A DNA stretch of 64,000 nucleotides from Eutreptiella sp. 'Long Island Sound 2002' (GCA_964036045.1 OZ038381.1:140837596-140901595), one strand, 5' to 3'; positions 30,465-43,500 are shown, counted from the first letter of the stretch. The notes: generated by a model not told the origin, from the letters alone. Made by a program: numbers and translations.

Positions 30465-33002
30465 CTAGACGTGGCCTGCCGCAGCTCCCTCCTGCTGCGA
30501 TCCGCTCAGACTTTGTCCACCACGTTGCTGGGCTTTGAGTTCCTCCAACGTCCTCAACATGTCCTCAGCAACCTCCTCGATCGACCTCACGCGTCGGTCT
30601 GGGCCGGGTCCTCTACCATAGCCTTTTCCTCCGCCTTTCCCTCGGCCCTTTCCTTGGCCTTTTCCACGGTCTCCGCCCTTTGCCTTCCAATCGGCAATTA
30701 GTTGCTCCTTGGGCTTCTTGTCGGGATGGGCGGCGAAGTAGGTCTTCTTGTCATCCTCATATACCTTGCAATGCCGGTGGTCATGTGCATTGTTGTTCCC
30801 CTTGCCGTAGCAAACCCAGCAATCGTGGTGCTGTGATCTGTACCCGCGGAACGAGAGCGGCGGGTTCCCGATCCTCCGCGGTTCCTTGCGGTTCTTGGTC
30901 CTTGGGTCCAGGCGGTTCCACCTGGACCTGTCCTGCCCATGCTCCTTCATATTGTGCGGTACGAACGCGAAGAAGTGGGCTTCTTCATGATCCTCTCGGG
31001 TGGTCGCAGTCCAGAGATCTTGGCCGCTTCCACTCCCCTCCTCCGCGGTCCCGACTGTGTCCTTCCTGACCTCTCGGTGTTGGCGATCTTCCCGATGACC
31101 TCGATGTCCATGGCCCTGTCGCTCCTGCACGCGGGCCTCGTTCTTGGCGTTGAGCTTCAGCTCCACCGTGATGTACTTCATGATCTCGTCCAGGCTCATG
31201 CAGGCGAAGATGACCTGCATCCCCAGCGGCTCTCCGCGCCTCCACTCTGCGTTGTTGAGGCGCATCAGCCTTTGCCCCATGGTGTCACCGAATACCTCCA
31301 CGTAGACGGCGTTCTTCAACCCCAACATTCGGCTGGGCTCGCCAAGGTTTCGCCTGAAAAACTCCATTATTTCGGCGTGGGTGTCCTCCGATGCCATGAT
31401 CCGTACGGCCACACGCTTCTTTGCTCTCTTCTTCTCCTCGTCCTCCACCCTCTTCTTCCAGTGGCCGGGGAGGACGTCCTTAAGCAGGTGTCAGATCTCG
31501 CTGGACTCGTTCCAGTCCTCCACCAGCTTGAGGCTTCTTCGGTACTTGCGGATGTACCGATTCCATTCCCGGACCCTCAACTCGCCGCGCTCCAGCGGCA
31601 CAAATCCTCCAACTTCTGGTTGGGGGCGTCCACTCGCTCCTCGTCCTCCAGCCACTGGAGGCAGGCCTGCTCCGTCTGGATCAATCCCTCGCGGATCTGA
31701 TTCCTGAGCTCCTCCTTCAGGTGCTGCGTCAGCCTGTCTGGGAATGTCGGACGTACCCACTTGTCCCTTGGCGCTCCCCTCATCTCGCCGACGACCTCCT
31801 CGGCGAAGTCCTCCCAATCCAGGATGAAGTCATCCAGGTTGGAGGGGTTGCCATCGTAATAGGGGATTTTGATTCCCCTGAGGTCGTCAATCCTGATGGC
31901 GTCTCCGATATCCGCAGCCATCACTCCGCCGAGACGGATACTACCTGTTGCCGGGGGGTGTGAGTACACTCCCCGTACCTCCCTCTCCTCCATGGAGTGC
32001 GGTCCAGTTGGGCCTGAACCCACTGGGTTTGGGATACGGGAAGGACTTGCTCCACCGGCCGTCCATATCCCGGTAGTGGGGTCTTTCACCCACAGGTTTC
32101 CGGCTGGATGGCCTCGACCATGTCCGTCGGCCCTTCCCATGGTTCGCCCCTGCATGGTCTGGATCTCCTCTTCCGCATAAACTGCATGGGCAGTCATAGC
32201 GGTCGGTGGATCTTTGGCGGCATGGGACATCTGTACCGTCAGGCTCCTCGGGTCCGTGGTTGCGTGCTCTTCCCGCATGGACCCAGCCGTTGCGGTATGC
32301 TCCCCGAGCATTATGGATTTGCTGAACATGGGATCAAACGGCAGCCCACCCGGGTCAACACGCGGAGGCGCGTAAGGTGCCTCTGCAGAGCCGCCCATGG
32401 GTTTCTCCATGGCGCTCCTGAGGGTCTTAACACGCTCTGCCAGCTCTGCTGTTGCCGGCCTTGCCGGGAGCTCCGGACCCGAGGCGAGAAGTTGTAACTC
32501 CTCTATCCTTTTCAGGCGTCCCGACATGTCCTCCAGCAGGTAAAGGAGGCTGTTCACCACTCGCTGCTGCTTCTGCAGGGCCATCTCCAGCTTCTCCGGG
32601 TACCGGTCCTGCTCCGCTCGCAGCTCGGCCATGTCTCTCTCCGCTTCTGACTGGTCATCCAGGATCCCCGCGATGTCTTCCTCTAGGCCGTCCTTCTGGT
32701 TGTCCAGGCGGTCGAGGTGCTGCATGATGGCGTCCATCCCGATCTTTTGGGTACTTGCCGATGAGGAAGGATACGTGCTTGCAGTGGCACTCAACGTGCT
32801 TTCCACCTGATTCGGTGCATCCCACGGTTCCCGGCGCCTCGGACTCCTCTGCCATGGGTGTGTCGCCCATGTTATCCCGCTTTGGCTCCGTGTGCCAGGC
32901 CACAGGCGCCGTTTCGGCTCTGGTAGGCCTCTCCAACGCCTCGGCGTCATGCTCCAGGCTGGGTTCCGGGGCTGTGTGCGCCCTTGTGGGCGGTATGGCC
33001 AT
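30465..33002 (-). pseudogene. Gag of element B, middle and C-terminal part
   Basis: Continues the N-terminal piece at 49980-50505; the break is exactly the insertion point of element D (CCAT duplication, 32999-33002 and 49980-49983). Homologous to gag of A: coiled coil (about 32470-32740), capsid-like region (about 31250-31850), knuckle CX2CX8HX4C (about 30770-30830). Lesions: an extra T near 32746, a net deletion of about 13 nt near 31600, and a TGA at 31491-31493. Unlike A and C, the capsid and nucleocapsid parts are joined without a stop here (CGG where A and C have TGA). Confidence 0.82.
32999..33002. repeat. Target-site duplication of element D, left copy (CCAT)
   Basis: CCAT at 32999-33002 matches CCAT at 49980-49983. 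Joining the two flanks regenerates the gag sequence seen at the matching place in element C (GGCCGTCTCC there, GGCCATCTCC here), confirming a 4-bp duplication. Confidence 0.88.
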
Positions 33003-36000
33003 TGAAGCGGTACCCAGAACCCCATGGCTAGGTTACGGCATACAACCGGTCTCCGGTCCACTAACCCCAAGTACGGAAGGGAAGACCGGTCTCCGGTCCA
33101 CCAACCCCATGTACGGAAGGCGCCCGTTTACGCCCGGTGCGAGCCCGGTGGGAGCGTGTTCCGTGCCGTAAAGCCCCGCATCGGCAACCGATGCACCGCC
33201 AGCGGAGATTTGTGTATCAGAATATCAGGAATCAACAGGGTTTTTTGTTCATATTGTTTCCGTCAATTTTTACGCTTCCGTTCTGATACTCACTGTTTTG
33301 ACTGCTGGCGGTTGGATCGTGACTTTACCGTAACCGCCAGTTTAACTGTTTATAATGGAAATTATAACGCTATCCGTGACGAAGGCTCTAAAGTCTTCAG
33401 GAATTGCGTTGATGCATCCGCAATTTTCACATTCTACACTCGCAACCTTAATCCGAATTTTTCAGGATGTCGAATTCGGATTTTCAACGTCGACACCCCC
33501 GCACTTGATTTGACCTCTTTCGAGTGGACCTACGTGCTTCCCTATGCACGAATCAACTTTCCTTTTATCCTGCCCTCCATTTGTCTTAAAGATATGGGCA
33601 AAACAAAGTTGATTCGTGAGGCCACTTGTGAAGGTCATATCTCGTGTTGCTTGCGAGGAATGACAATAAGGAAACGTGGGATGTATTCAGAATACTCCCG
33701 ACGTAATTTAGGAAGCATTATATGCCTTGCGTCTCCACACGTGCGCGCTAGTGTAATGGATCATGGTCAAGAGGGTAGAGTTTGCGTGGTAACTCTATGG
33801 CCATGATATTGCGTGCGTTAAGATAACTTTCGAGGGTAGCGCGCGAGTGTTGCCGTTGCATAGGAAGTCCCCTTGAGGTCCTCTGAGCGATTGACACAAA
33901 GTTATGCCCTTGGAGGGGCAAGACTTATCGTGGGGGGAGCTACCTTTTTGGGCAATATGGAGTATGTGCCTTGTGTTGTGTTGCGTGCCCATTTGGCGGG
34001 TCCATCGCTCCAAGCCAAGCCCGCCAATGGACCTCATATTGTGCAAGCCCCTTCTCCATACTCCCTACAATCAATTGCAAGCCTAACCTCCGTGAAGGAA
34101 AGCTTGTGTGGCGATCCCGAAGCGATGCGTTGGGAGCAAGGTGTGTGTTTTGCAATTTTCCATATTTTCATGTGCCCACTTGGGAAGTAGCGCTCGTAAC
34201 CTTTCAAAGCGCCCCAAGTGGAGCACATACGTGGAATCGAAGGTCATTGGTGTCAAGTCATTGTGTTTAGAAGGATTAGTTGATTGCACGATCCAAGCCG
34301 AAGATATTATAATATAACTGTGCGCCTTTCAAGGCACTTTTGTGTGTCTTTGTGCCAATTTTGCCGTTTTTGGCCCGTCATGATGTCAAGTGGCGACCTT
34401 GTATCTCAACGTTGCGCTCAATTGACATCATGACCCAAGTATGTTATGAGGGTACATACTTCGGTGCCCAACATATCTTGGACCCGGCGAATAACTCCTC
34501 GTGGACTTGGCATACCGTGGCCGCCATGTTGGCGATTTGGGACCATCCCAAATCATGGGCTCACTTGGCGACCCTGCCATTCCCAACCCGGAGGAGTTGG
34601 GCGACGCCCAAAAGATATGTTGGACACACATGACTTGATACCAATCCTATGGCACACTCCGGTCCAAGTCGAGCATGTGCCTCATTTGCCCTAACCATGA
34701 GTGTGCGCACTTTTGGCCATTTTGGGCAATTTTCCACTTTTGCTGCCCGCCGTGCACTATGTTGAGCCCACCCGTGCACGCCGGACGCATGGACCAATGG
34801 ACCATATATGACATGGGTGTTATGTATATTGATCCCCATGGTTCACACACCACGTGGGCGAAGCGGAGCAACCTTCGTTAAGGCGCTAGCCCGAAGTGAG
34901 TGTGGGCAATTTTGCCATTTTGGCATTTGTGGAACCAATTGGGATTGTCACCACGCCGGGTGGCATGGGGATCTTACAGAGCCAAGGGCATGGGAGTCTT
35001 CGTTGCACTCCTGGTGGATCGCGTATGGAATGGCAGATCTGGTCTCCAAGCCGGCGTGGAGATATACTATTGGGAGCACCCCGAATTTTGGCTCATTTCA
35101 GGCAGCCAAAATGACCCCATTTTGGGACCCCAATTTCCCCCTTCCGTGTGGTCAATTGGCGGCCCCATTTCTCTAAGCCCATAGGGAGCCCAGACCTAAC
35201 TTCAAGTTGTACACTCAGGTAGAAGTCCTAGGTCCTGCCTCCTACCCTGTGGGTCATTGGCCTTGCCCTGACCGGGCGAGCCACGCGTGGGAATGAGGCC
35301 AATTTTGGAGAATTTGGCATCATGACCCCACTTGACAAACACGTGGTGCCCTGATGCCGGGACCTCAGAGGGAACCAGGTTGGGTGAGGGCTCCAGGGAG
35401 TTCGTACTCGAGGGGCATAGGGTCAGTTGCCTCGTCCCTACCTCTGGCGGGTCCTGACGAGGGGTCAATTCAGGGGATTTTTGAGTTAATTTCAGTTTGG
35501 GCTGAGACAGCCCATTTTCAGCTACCAACTCCTGGGTGATAATGGCGGGGCCATATCTCTGGCTCAGAGGGGAGTTGGGACCTGCCTTTGGGGGAACATA
35601 GGGAGCTACTGTTGGTTGGCTTTGAAGCACCTTGGTTCCGAGGAACTCCCCTGTGGCTGGGCGGGACACCTCCCCCATTGGCAGGGTTTCAGGGTCCGGA
35701 CTGAGCAGGGCAAGGGTTGTGTTTGAGCCCCCGCCCCCACCAGCCACTGAGAGGGTCGGACCGGGGATTGGGATACAAGTTGGGATAGAGTGTCTATTGT
35801 TCTGTGATGCCCTTACCCCAGTCCAGTCTCTACCCCATGTGTACATATCCTGGTGTGTCGTTGTACATACTTTCGTTCCCTTGTTGCAGAGTGGCAAGGA
35901 TCCTGAAACGCTTTGTCACATGACACGAGCGTATTGATGCCCTTGTGAGCGTAGTGCTTTGCCTGCCTGCTTACCTGTGCGTGTCACCGCAGCGTCCCGT

Positions 36001-36026
36001 GGCCGGCCCCCCACCGGAACGCGTCA
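33003..36026 (+). repeat. 5' LTR of element D
   Basis: 3,024 bp, starting TGAAGCGG and ending GCGTCA. It differs from the 3' copy by scattered substitutions and by indels of about 18 bp (near 34133) and 39 bp (near 35260). It holds a 40-bp tandem repeat (33045-33124) and the block shared with LTR A (33191-33285). The inverted repeat intact in the 3' copy is mutated here (about 33465-33500). A 260-codon open frame (33024-33806) is broken in the other LTR, so I do not call it a gene. Confidence 0.93.
33045..33124 (+). repeat. Two-copy 40-bp tandem repeat near the LTR 5' edge
   Basis: ACCGGTCTCCGGTCCAC at 33045 recurs at 33085; each unit ends in a CCCCA(A/T)GTACGGAAGG string. The unit contains the palindromic ACCGG...CCGGT. 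Repeated in the other LTR from about 47052. Its place just inside the LTR suggests an enhancer-like element. Confidence 0.7.
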
Positions 36027-36228
36027 AAAGCAATTCACCGCCGCGGGGTTACCCAACCCTCGCGTGCCACTCGGGGCCACCAACCCCGAGCAGCGTGGCG
36101 CAGCTCGCAGCTCGCAGCGCAGCGCAGCGGCTCGCAGCGCCACCCAGCGACAGCGCCGAGTTCCTCACAGAGCCAGCAGCGCCGTCCAGAGCACGAAGGA
36201 CCTCGAGACCAACTACGCCCCCGCTGCC
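36027..36228 (+). other. Leader of element D between LTR and gag
   Basis: No gene. The 18 nt after the LTR (AAAAGCAATTCACCGCCG) do not begin with TGG and do not look like a tRNA 3'-end complement, so no ordinary primer-binding site is seen. The middle is a GCAGCTCGCAGC-type low-complexity stretch (about 36100-36150). Confidence 0.6.
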
Positions 36229-39200
36229 ATGGTGAATTGGCAAGAAGCGGGTAGGACGTGGCCGCGGCCCCACCCCCATGCAGCGTGCCTGCTGCGTGGG
36301 TTGGCTTGGGACCAGCACTACCGCCACAGCCACCCCCAGTGCGAAGGCGGCATGCCCGGGAGCTTCGAGCTCCGCGAGGACATGGGGGAGGACCGCCTGC
36401 GGGCAGTGGAGGAGTGGCTGCGGGCAGAAGGGTACGAGTACCGCTTCCGCCGCAAGCGCTGGAGGACCTGGACCCGGCCGGACAGGCCCGGCGGAGGGCT
36501 GCGCCCCGACGGGATTGAGGAGGACGAGGACTCGAACGAGTACCCGTCGGGCGCCACGATCAATGTCTCCATGTGGGACATGATCGAAAAGAACTTCCCG
36601 GAACCGGGGAGCGAGCGCAGGCTGCAGGGCAGCAGCAGCGCATCTCCGGGGAAGGAGAAGCGGTCCGCCGGGGACAGGAAGCGGGACCGGAAGTGGCGGG
36701 AGTACCAGGAGTCCCTGGCCGCCGAAGCCGCCCAAGGCGCCAAGGGCGGAACCCCAGCCCCCAGTCCCCAACGGGCCAATGGTGGTCACCACCCCGGCCA
36801 CGCCACCCTTGGTGACTTCATGGAAGTCGCCAAGCAGACCAGGGCCAAGTCCCGTCCGCTGCTCCTGAGGCCCCAGCAGGCCCCAGCAGGTCCCAGCAGC
36901 GACGTGGAGCCGGCCCACCGCGGGAGGATGCCGGCCGACCAGGCCAGCTCCAGCAGCAGCGCCGCTCCCGCTCAAAGGGACGTGGCGCGCGCCTGTGAGC
37001 GCGTCTGTGGGGTGCCCTGCAACCTTCGGGTTGCCCGGCAACGGGCCACGCAGCAGAACGCTGCCGTGGAGGGCCCGTCGGCATCCCCCATGAGGAGGCC
37101 ACCGAGTGGGGCAGAGGCATGGACTACCACGCCTCGAAAGTGGCAGCCATCGCGGCCGGTCTCACGGCTGCGGCCGCCCATGAGGCAGTGGCTGCCCGGA
37201 TCGGGGCAACCGACGAGGAAGCCCGCCGGACGCAGGAGGCCATTGCCTGCAAGGAGGCCGAGGTGAAGGCGCTGGAAGAGGCGCTTGCCCAAGGGAGGGC
37301 AAAGAAGGAGGCGGAGGAAAGGGCCCACGCCGAAGCGATGGCTAAGGCCCAGGAGGACGCCGCCAAGAAGGACGCCATCGAGGCCGCGCGACGGAAGGTC
37401 GCTGAGGAGAAGGCCAGGACGGAGGCGGAGCTGGCGGCGTTGGAAGCGCAGAAGGCGCGGCTGCAGCAGGCCCGGGAAGCCGAGGCGGCTCGTGCTCGGG
37501 GAGAAGCCGAAGTGCGGGCTGCCGCAGCCACCGCCGCCGCAATGGAGGAGGCAGAGGCCAAACTCCGCCGCGAGACTCCCCCGGGAGGGTCACGAGTGGA
37601 GACCCTTCGAAAGCTTTTCGAAGGGGACACCTCCTCCAAGATGACGCTGGACGAGGCCGACACGGGCAGCAGTGGGAGCAGTGGCCCCACCGCCTACCGA
37701 CGGAGGAAGGGTAAGGGGAAGACCCCCGAGAGGCCACGAAGGCCAGCGGGCGGACACCCCAACGACAGTGACCCCTTCTTCACCGCCAGCGACGGGGACG
37801 AACGAGGCCGCCGACATCGCCAAGTGGTGGCTTGGACGGGCGGAGGAGGCGGAGACGTCCCCATGGAACCGGAAGGTGAGGATGAGGATCTCCCTCCTCC
37901 CTACCGGAGCTCGGAGTCTTCCGAGACCGAGACGCCCAGGTGGGGCGACATGGACGAGGATGACGACATGGACTTCGGCATCACGAAGAAGCGCCCATCC
38001 TCGGACCCACCGAGGCGACCCAGCGGAGACCTACCGGGACCCCCTGGCGGAGGACCATCAGGACCCCCTGGAGGACGCCCACCAAGTGGACCTCCTGGAG
38101 GCGGACCACCGGGCGGGGGAGGACCCCCTGGACCGGGCGGACCCGGCGGAGGCCCTCCTGGAGGACCCCCTGGGGACCCCGACGACCCACCAGGGAACGG
38201 CGACCCGGATACCACCTGGCGGTGGATTGTCTACCTCCGCAGGAGGGTCTTTTCCCTCGAGTGCGAGGTAGAAACGGGCAAGGGCGAGATGGCTCGCATC
38301 TCCAAGGTCGCCGCGCGCGCGCAGAAAGAGCTGGACATCGCCAGGGCCGAGACCAGGCAACTGAACATCGTCATCAGCGGCCTGCGGCAGAGGCTGGACG
38401 CGCTGGAAGCTCGTGGGAGCGTCGGCAGCGACCACCCACCCCACGAGTCTGGCTCGTCGGACGATGGCTGGGGACCCGGACCAGGTCCAGGCAGACCCCA
38501 CGCCCCCGGCGGAGCCCCGAGGAGTCGCCCCAGCGCCAGTGCCCCCTCTCTCACCGCCCCCTCTCACCACAGCGCGGGCCGCCGCAACGAACGCGTGCCG
38601 CCCGGCAGTGGCAGTGAGGATTGGCGTGATGACTGGCTCAGCGCGGAGTACCGCAACCGCCGTGCTCCACCGCGGACACCGGTACGCCCCCGGCGCCCCG
38701 CACCAGCCCCTGGGCCAATCCCAATGGCTGGTGGATGTTATGGTGGACTCAGGGATGAGGTCCCCAGAGGAGACGTGGAGTGGGATGTCGGTGAAGGTGA
38801 GGACCTGGATCTGGACCTGGAGGAGTTCGACATCAGCCCGCCGCGTGGTGTACGACGGGAGGCCGCTGAACGCAGCCGCCGGCGCCGTGATGAGGATGCG
38901 TACATGGAAGGAGTACGGCGTGGACATCTAGGTTCAGCGTACATGGAGGAACCGCGGCGTAGCCACAGGGATTCCATGGAGGAGATGGACGTGGCGGCCG
39001 TGGGAGTCCGTGGGCGAGGCCGATGGGAACCTCGGTCGACCTCGCGGCCGGCATTCATGGTCCCTAAGGCCGCGGATGCCGCCGTGTGGGAAGACTTGAA
39101 GGACATCAAGCCCCCGATGTACGACGGCAACCCCCTCACCCTCGACCGCTTCTTGGAGAAGCTGGACGATTGGGGGCTGACCGTCACTGAAGACCTGCCT

Positions 39201-40538
39201 CCCGCGGATGCGGAGAGATATGTCTTCAGACGGTTCAGGTACCGCCTGCCGGAAGTGCTCGGAGAGCTATACTTCCTGGCGACCAAGGAGGGGAGAATCA
39301 AGACCCTCAAGGAAGCCAAGAAGTGGCTCAACGAGCAGGAGCGGGTGGACGCTCCGCAGGTGGCTGCCAAGCGCTGGAAGTCCATCAAGCTTGAGCATCA
39401 TGGACGGGAGATCCGCCTACGGGACTGGCGTGACTTCCGAGGGAAATACACCCTCTTCCGCCGCAACGTGGAGGATTGGAACGAGGGTGACGAGCAGGCT
39501 CGCCTGCTCTCCATGCTGCCGGAAGCATGGATCAAGAGGGTCACCAAGGAGGAATCCAAGCGGGCCAAGTCCAACCACACGGTCAAGATGATGCTCCCCA
39601 AAGAGTATCATACGAACGTGGTGGCTTGGACGAGGAAGAACGTGGCCCGGGATGTCAAACGGCACTCCCTGCGGAACGCTCTCCTCATCACCGTCTCGGG
39701 CGATCGCGAGAAGACCGCGATGTGGCGCCTTGACGAGTGTGAGTTGAGCGGCCAGACCATCCGTCTGCAGCCCATCCCGGCGCAGATGAGCTGCGACGAG
39801 ATCCTGGAGTGGGTTGGCGAGGAAGTACTCAAGGAGTACCGAAACCTCCACCACACCCGCGGGTTGAGGCCCGGCGACGGCGACGTCAACTACGTTGGCG
39901 AGGGACCTGGCGGGGAAGCTGCCATGGACCCAGCGGCAGCCGGCGGCGATGAGACTCTCGTCGACGATGACGACGACGATGAGCCCGCCGAGGTGGCCGT
40001 TTGTGCCTTCGTGGCCAAGAACCTGAGCGCGGAGAGCAAACCGGGAAACTGGAAGCCCCTGCAGCAGGGTTGGAGGAAGCAGGAGAAGAGGGACCCTCGT
40101 CGCATTGGCGACCCTCCGCTGTCCTTTGGGGAGTTCATACGAGCTCACCCTCAGGGCTGTTTCGTGTGTTATGGGAGGAAGCGAGGCTTCAACCATGACC
40201 ACCGAACATGCCCCGTCCACAAGGCCGACACGGAGGCTTACAAGGAGGCGCACGGGTCGAAGAAGCGTGCGCCCGCGGGTATCCGGGAAGCCAAGGTGGA
40301 GGTGGACAGGGACGAGCTCTCCGAGCTGGTGTCGCAGGGGACCGAGTTGGCCAAGGAGATCCAGGAGATCAAGGGGAACTGGGTCCCCAGGTCGGACAAC
40401 AAGAACAAGGAGAACAACCAGAATGACCAGAACAAGGACAAGGACAAGAACAAGGGTAAGAAAGGGGGAAGGAAGAAGGGCGTCAACGAGGTTGATGCGG
40501 AGGAGAACACCCCTTCTTCCAGAACCAACGCCCCCTAG
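36229..40538 (+). pseudogene. Gag of element D (one frameshift)
   Basis: Starts at ATG 36229 (context GCCATGG). The first 290 codons are in frame 1 and include the CX3CX3CNLR motif (Cys256, Cys260, Cys264) found in the gags of A and B. Near a run of five C (37084-37090) the reading moves to frame 3 and stays open to UAG 40536-40538. That part has a long Ala/Glu/Lys/Arg-rich coiled coil (37140-37590), an acidic/basic region, and a collagen-like Gly-Pro segment (38026-38220). A second coiled coil, a capsid-like region (about 39060-39880) and a CX2CX8HX4C knuckle (40158-40211) follow. A Lys/Asn-rich tail ends the protein. At about 1,430 codons it is far longer than typical Ty3 Gag. The shift looks like a lost base, though a -1 slip cannot be excluded. 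Confidence 0.82.
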
Positions 40539-40556
40539 CGGAGCCCCTGCAGCCAA
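40536..40556 (+). promoter_or_regulatory. In-frame UAG between gag and pol of element D
   Basis: Gag ends in UAG at 40536-40538 and the protease is reached in the same frame with no ATG: the first Met codon lies beyond the protease active-site Asp (codon 40986). The bases after the stop, CGGAGCCCC, nearly match the AGGAGCCCC after the gag UAG of elements A, B and C. A readthrough signal is the simplest reading, not proven. Confidence 0.5.
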
Positions 40557-43500
40557 GGGCCCCAGCTAGGGCGGTCGCAGGATGGTGACGTGGGAAGCGC
40601 CGAACCATCCCAGTCGGGAGTCGATAAGCACAAAGGGACTGCCGCGGGCGGAAGGCCCGGTCCGGCACCCAGTCGCGGAGGCGGGGTGAGGGCAAGTGAA
40701 GGCACGAACCCTTGCACCTGTCCGTCCTTCGCGACCAAGAATGTGTTTGATGTACTACAGGATCTATCCGAGAGTATCGGAGGATCACCCGGACCGCAGC
40801 TGGATGCTGCAGATGGGCAGCCTGAGCCCATTGTCCACGACCTGCACCAGTCGCTTGTTGAGCTTCTGGAACGGCCGGAGATCCTGAGTTTGCACGCCGT
40901 GCGCCGTGTCGGTCGCGAGCGGCAGTTGCATATTAAGGTCCGTGCCTTATGCGGGGAAGTGGAAAAGGTTCTCGACGTGTTGGTCGACACGGGAGCTCAA
41001 GTCAGCTTCGTCAAGGCTGGCCTACTTCCACCAGAGTGTCTGACCGACAGTCCGAAACCTGTCAGGCTGAAGGTGGCGAACGGCCAGTACATGGTGGGAG
41101 GCACGAAGGAAGCGGCCATCGGGCTGCAGTTCGTAAACCATCGTGAGCTGAGCCGCCCAGACCTCGGCAAGGAAATCCTCCTGCACGGTCGCTTCTACGA
41201 GGCCGAGATGGACTGGGACATGATCGTTGGGTACGACTTCATGATGGAGACGGACTCCGGCGTTCTCCGCCCAGGCCTCCATGACCCTGTACCAGGACGA
41301 CCAGCTCTCGTGGCTTTCGTCACCTGAGCACCATGTGGAATGCCAATGGATCCACCCCGAACGCAATCAGCTCAAATTGGCCACGCTGGACACTGAGCCA
41401 ACTGGTCCTGCAAACCAGGAGTACGGCGTAAGGCCGGAAGTGGCGAGCCGAGTTGTCGCGGACTTGGGAGCTTCGGATCTGGCCCTGGATGCGTTCTCTT
41501 CAGGAACCTCCGCCCATCTGCGGGTGTGTGAGAAGTACTGGAGCGCACAGGACTCCGCGTGGAAGAAGCACTGGGGTCCGCATCAGGGATTGATATGGAT
41601 CCATTGCCCCCGTTGGGACATTCCAAGAGCGATAGCGAAGATTCGCAAGGACCGCTCCAAGGCAGTGCTGGTTGTTCCTATGGGATGCACCGAGGAGGAA
41701 AGTACCCGACATTGGGTAGCCTCATTGACCAACATGACCTTAAACAAGGTCGTCCTACCGGCTGGAGAGAGTGTCTATCAGGACGCTAAGGGACAGCCCA
41801 TGCCACCCCAGAGATGGCCAACAGAATTCCACTATGTGGATGGGGGCCTTGATCAGGCCGACGCCACGGACTTCGTGTGTGTCAACCGCATCATAGCGGA
41901 GCCATGGCGGCAATGCTTTGCGGTTCCCCCTGTTGACATCGAAGAATCGGAATCAGAAGACCCCCTCACTGAAGAGGAGTGGGATCTGGTTCAGGGGTAT
42001 ATGGATCAGCCCTTTCACGACTGGGGAAACCAGCGTGGGGGCAAGGGCCAGGACAGAGCCTGGTGGGAAGTGGACTCCATCGTCTCCGGTTCCTATGACG
42101 GGAACACCTTCGTTCAGAGGGTGCTGGATCATATGTCCAGCCAGGAGGAGCTGCCCGGCTGTAACCCACCCACCTACGGCGATCTATTCCGAGGCAAGAC
42201 CAGAGATGGCCCTTTGGGCCGCCTGGGAAGACCACCTGAGCCGAAACCGAGCGGGGTCGCTACCCCTCAAGTAAGCTCCGTGGTTCAAGTGCCCCGGAAA
42301 GCCAAGGCGGAGTCCGATGACTGCCCCAAGATCCAGGCATTGAGGGCCAGGCTGAAGCAGAAGTATGGTGATACCTTCTTCAGTGGTAAGCCTGTGTTTC
42401 CCCCACCGGTGCGTGGACCGTATGGCGAGGCCAAGATACGACTGAAGCAGGACACCCGTGTGTATCGGCACCGGGAGTTTGCCCTGAGGGGCGAGAGGAA
42501 AGAGGCCATGGAGAAGATCCTCCGTGACTTCATCCAGATAGGCTGGCTCGAGCCGTGCCACTCCGAATGGGCCTCTCCGTGTTTCGTCGTCCCCAAGAAG
42601 GTTGCCGGTGAGTGGCGGCTCGTGGTCTACTACCGCGGCCTGAACGCCCAAACGCAGCACGACAGCTTTACGCTGCCCCTCATTGAGGACATGCTGCAAA
42701 AGCAACACCGGCGGAGGATCTTCACGGTGATTGACCTGAAACATGGCTATTATCAGATGCCTCTCGCCGAGGAGTGCCGTGCCTGCACAGCCATGAGCAC
42801 CCCACTTGGACCTCTCCAGTGGAAGGTGATGCCCATGGGCGTTACCAACGGCAATGCGGCTTTTCAGCGGATGCTGGAGAACCTGCTTGAGCCGGTGCGT
42901 GACTGTGCGGACCCCTTCGTGGACGACGTGATCATCGCGTCCGGGGACCCCAGTATGAGCTACGAGGAGCTCCTGGAGGCACACGAGAGGGACGTCACTC
43001 GAGTGCTGGACCTTCTGGTTCGGCACAAACTCACGGGCAGCAGTGACAAGGCCACCATTGCGGTAAGCGAGGTGGTCTCGGCTGGCCACGTAGTCGGGAA
43101 CGGGCAGGGGAAGCCCATACCTGGCAAGGTGGCTGCGATTGAGCACTGGGAAAAGCCCAAGACGGTCTCTGAGCTACGGGCGTATCTGGGGTTCTGCAAC
43201 TACTACTCGGGGTATATCAAAATGTATGCCGAGTATGCAGCCCCCATGACGACCATGCTCAAGGGCAACCGAGAGGAGACCAAGAAGGGGTCCAAGAAGG
43301 CTCTGGTCTGGACAGCTGAGTCGGACCGTGCCTTGGAGGGGATGAAGCAGGCGCTGCTGTCCGCAGTGGGTCTGCACCTCGTGGATCCCGACCGAGGGTT
43401 CATCCTGCGCACCGACGCTTCCGACTACGCCATTGGCGCTGTGTTGGAGCAAGTGCTTGACGACGGGAGGCACGTGCCCGTGGCCTTCTGGAGCCGAGTC

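Noticed and set aside
33024-33806. 260-codon open frame in the 5' LTR of D
   Set aside because: The 3' LTR copy is frame-shifted and shortened, with no sign of codon conservation between the two LTRs.
36049-37041. 330-codon open frame on the minus strand
   Set aside because: Opposite the gag N-terminus of element D, high GC, no recognisable feature.
42184-43146. 320-codon open frame on the minus strand
   Set aside because: Antisense to the RT of element D; no independent support.
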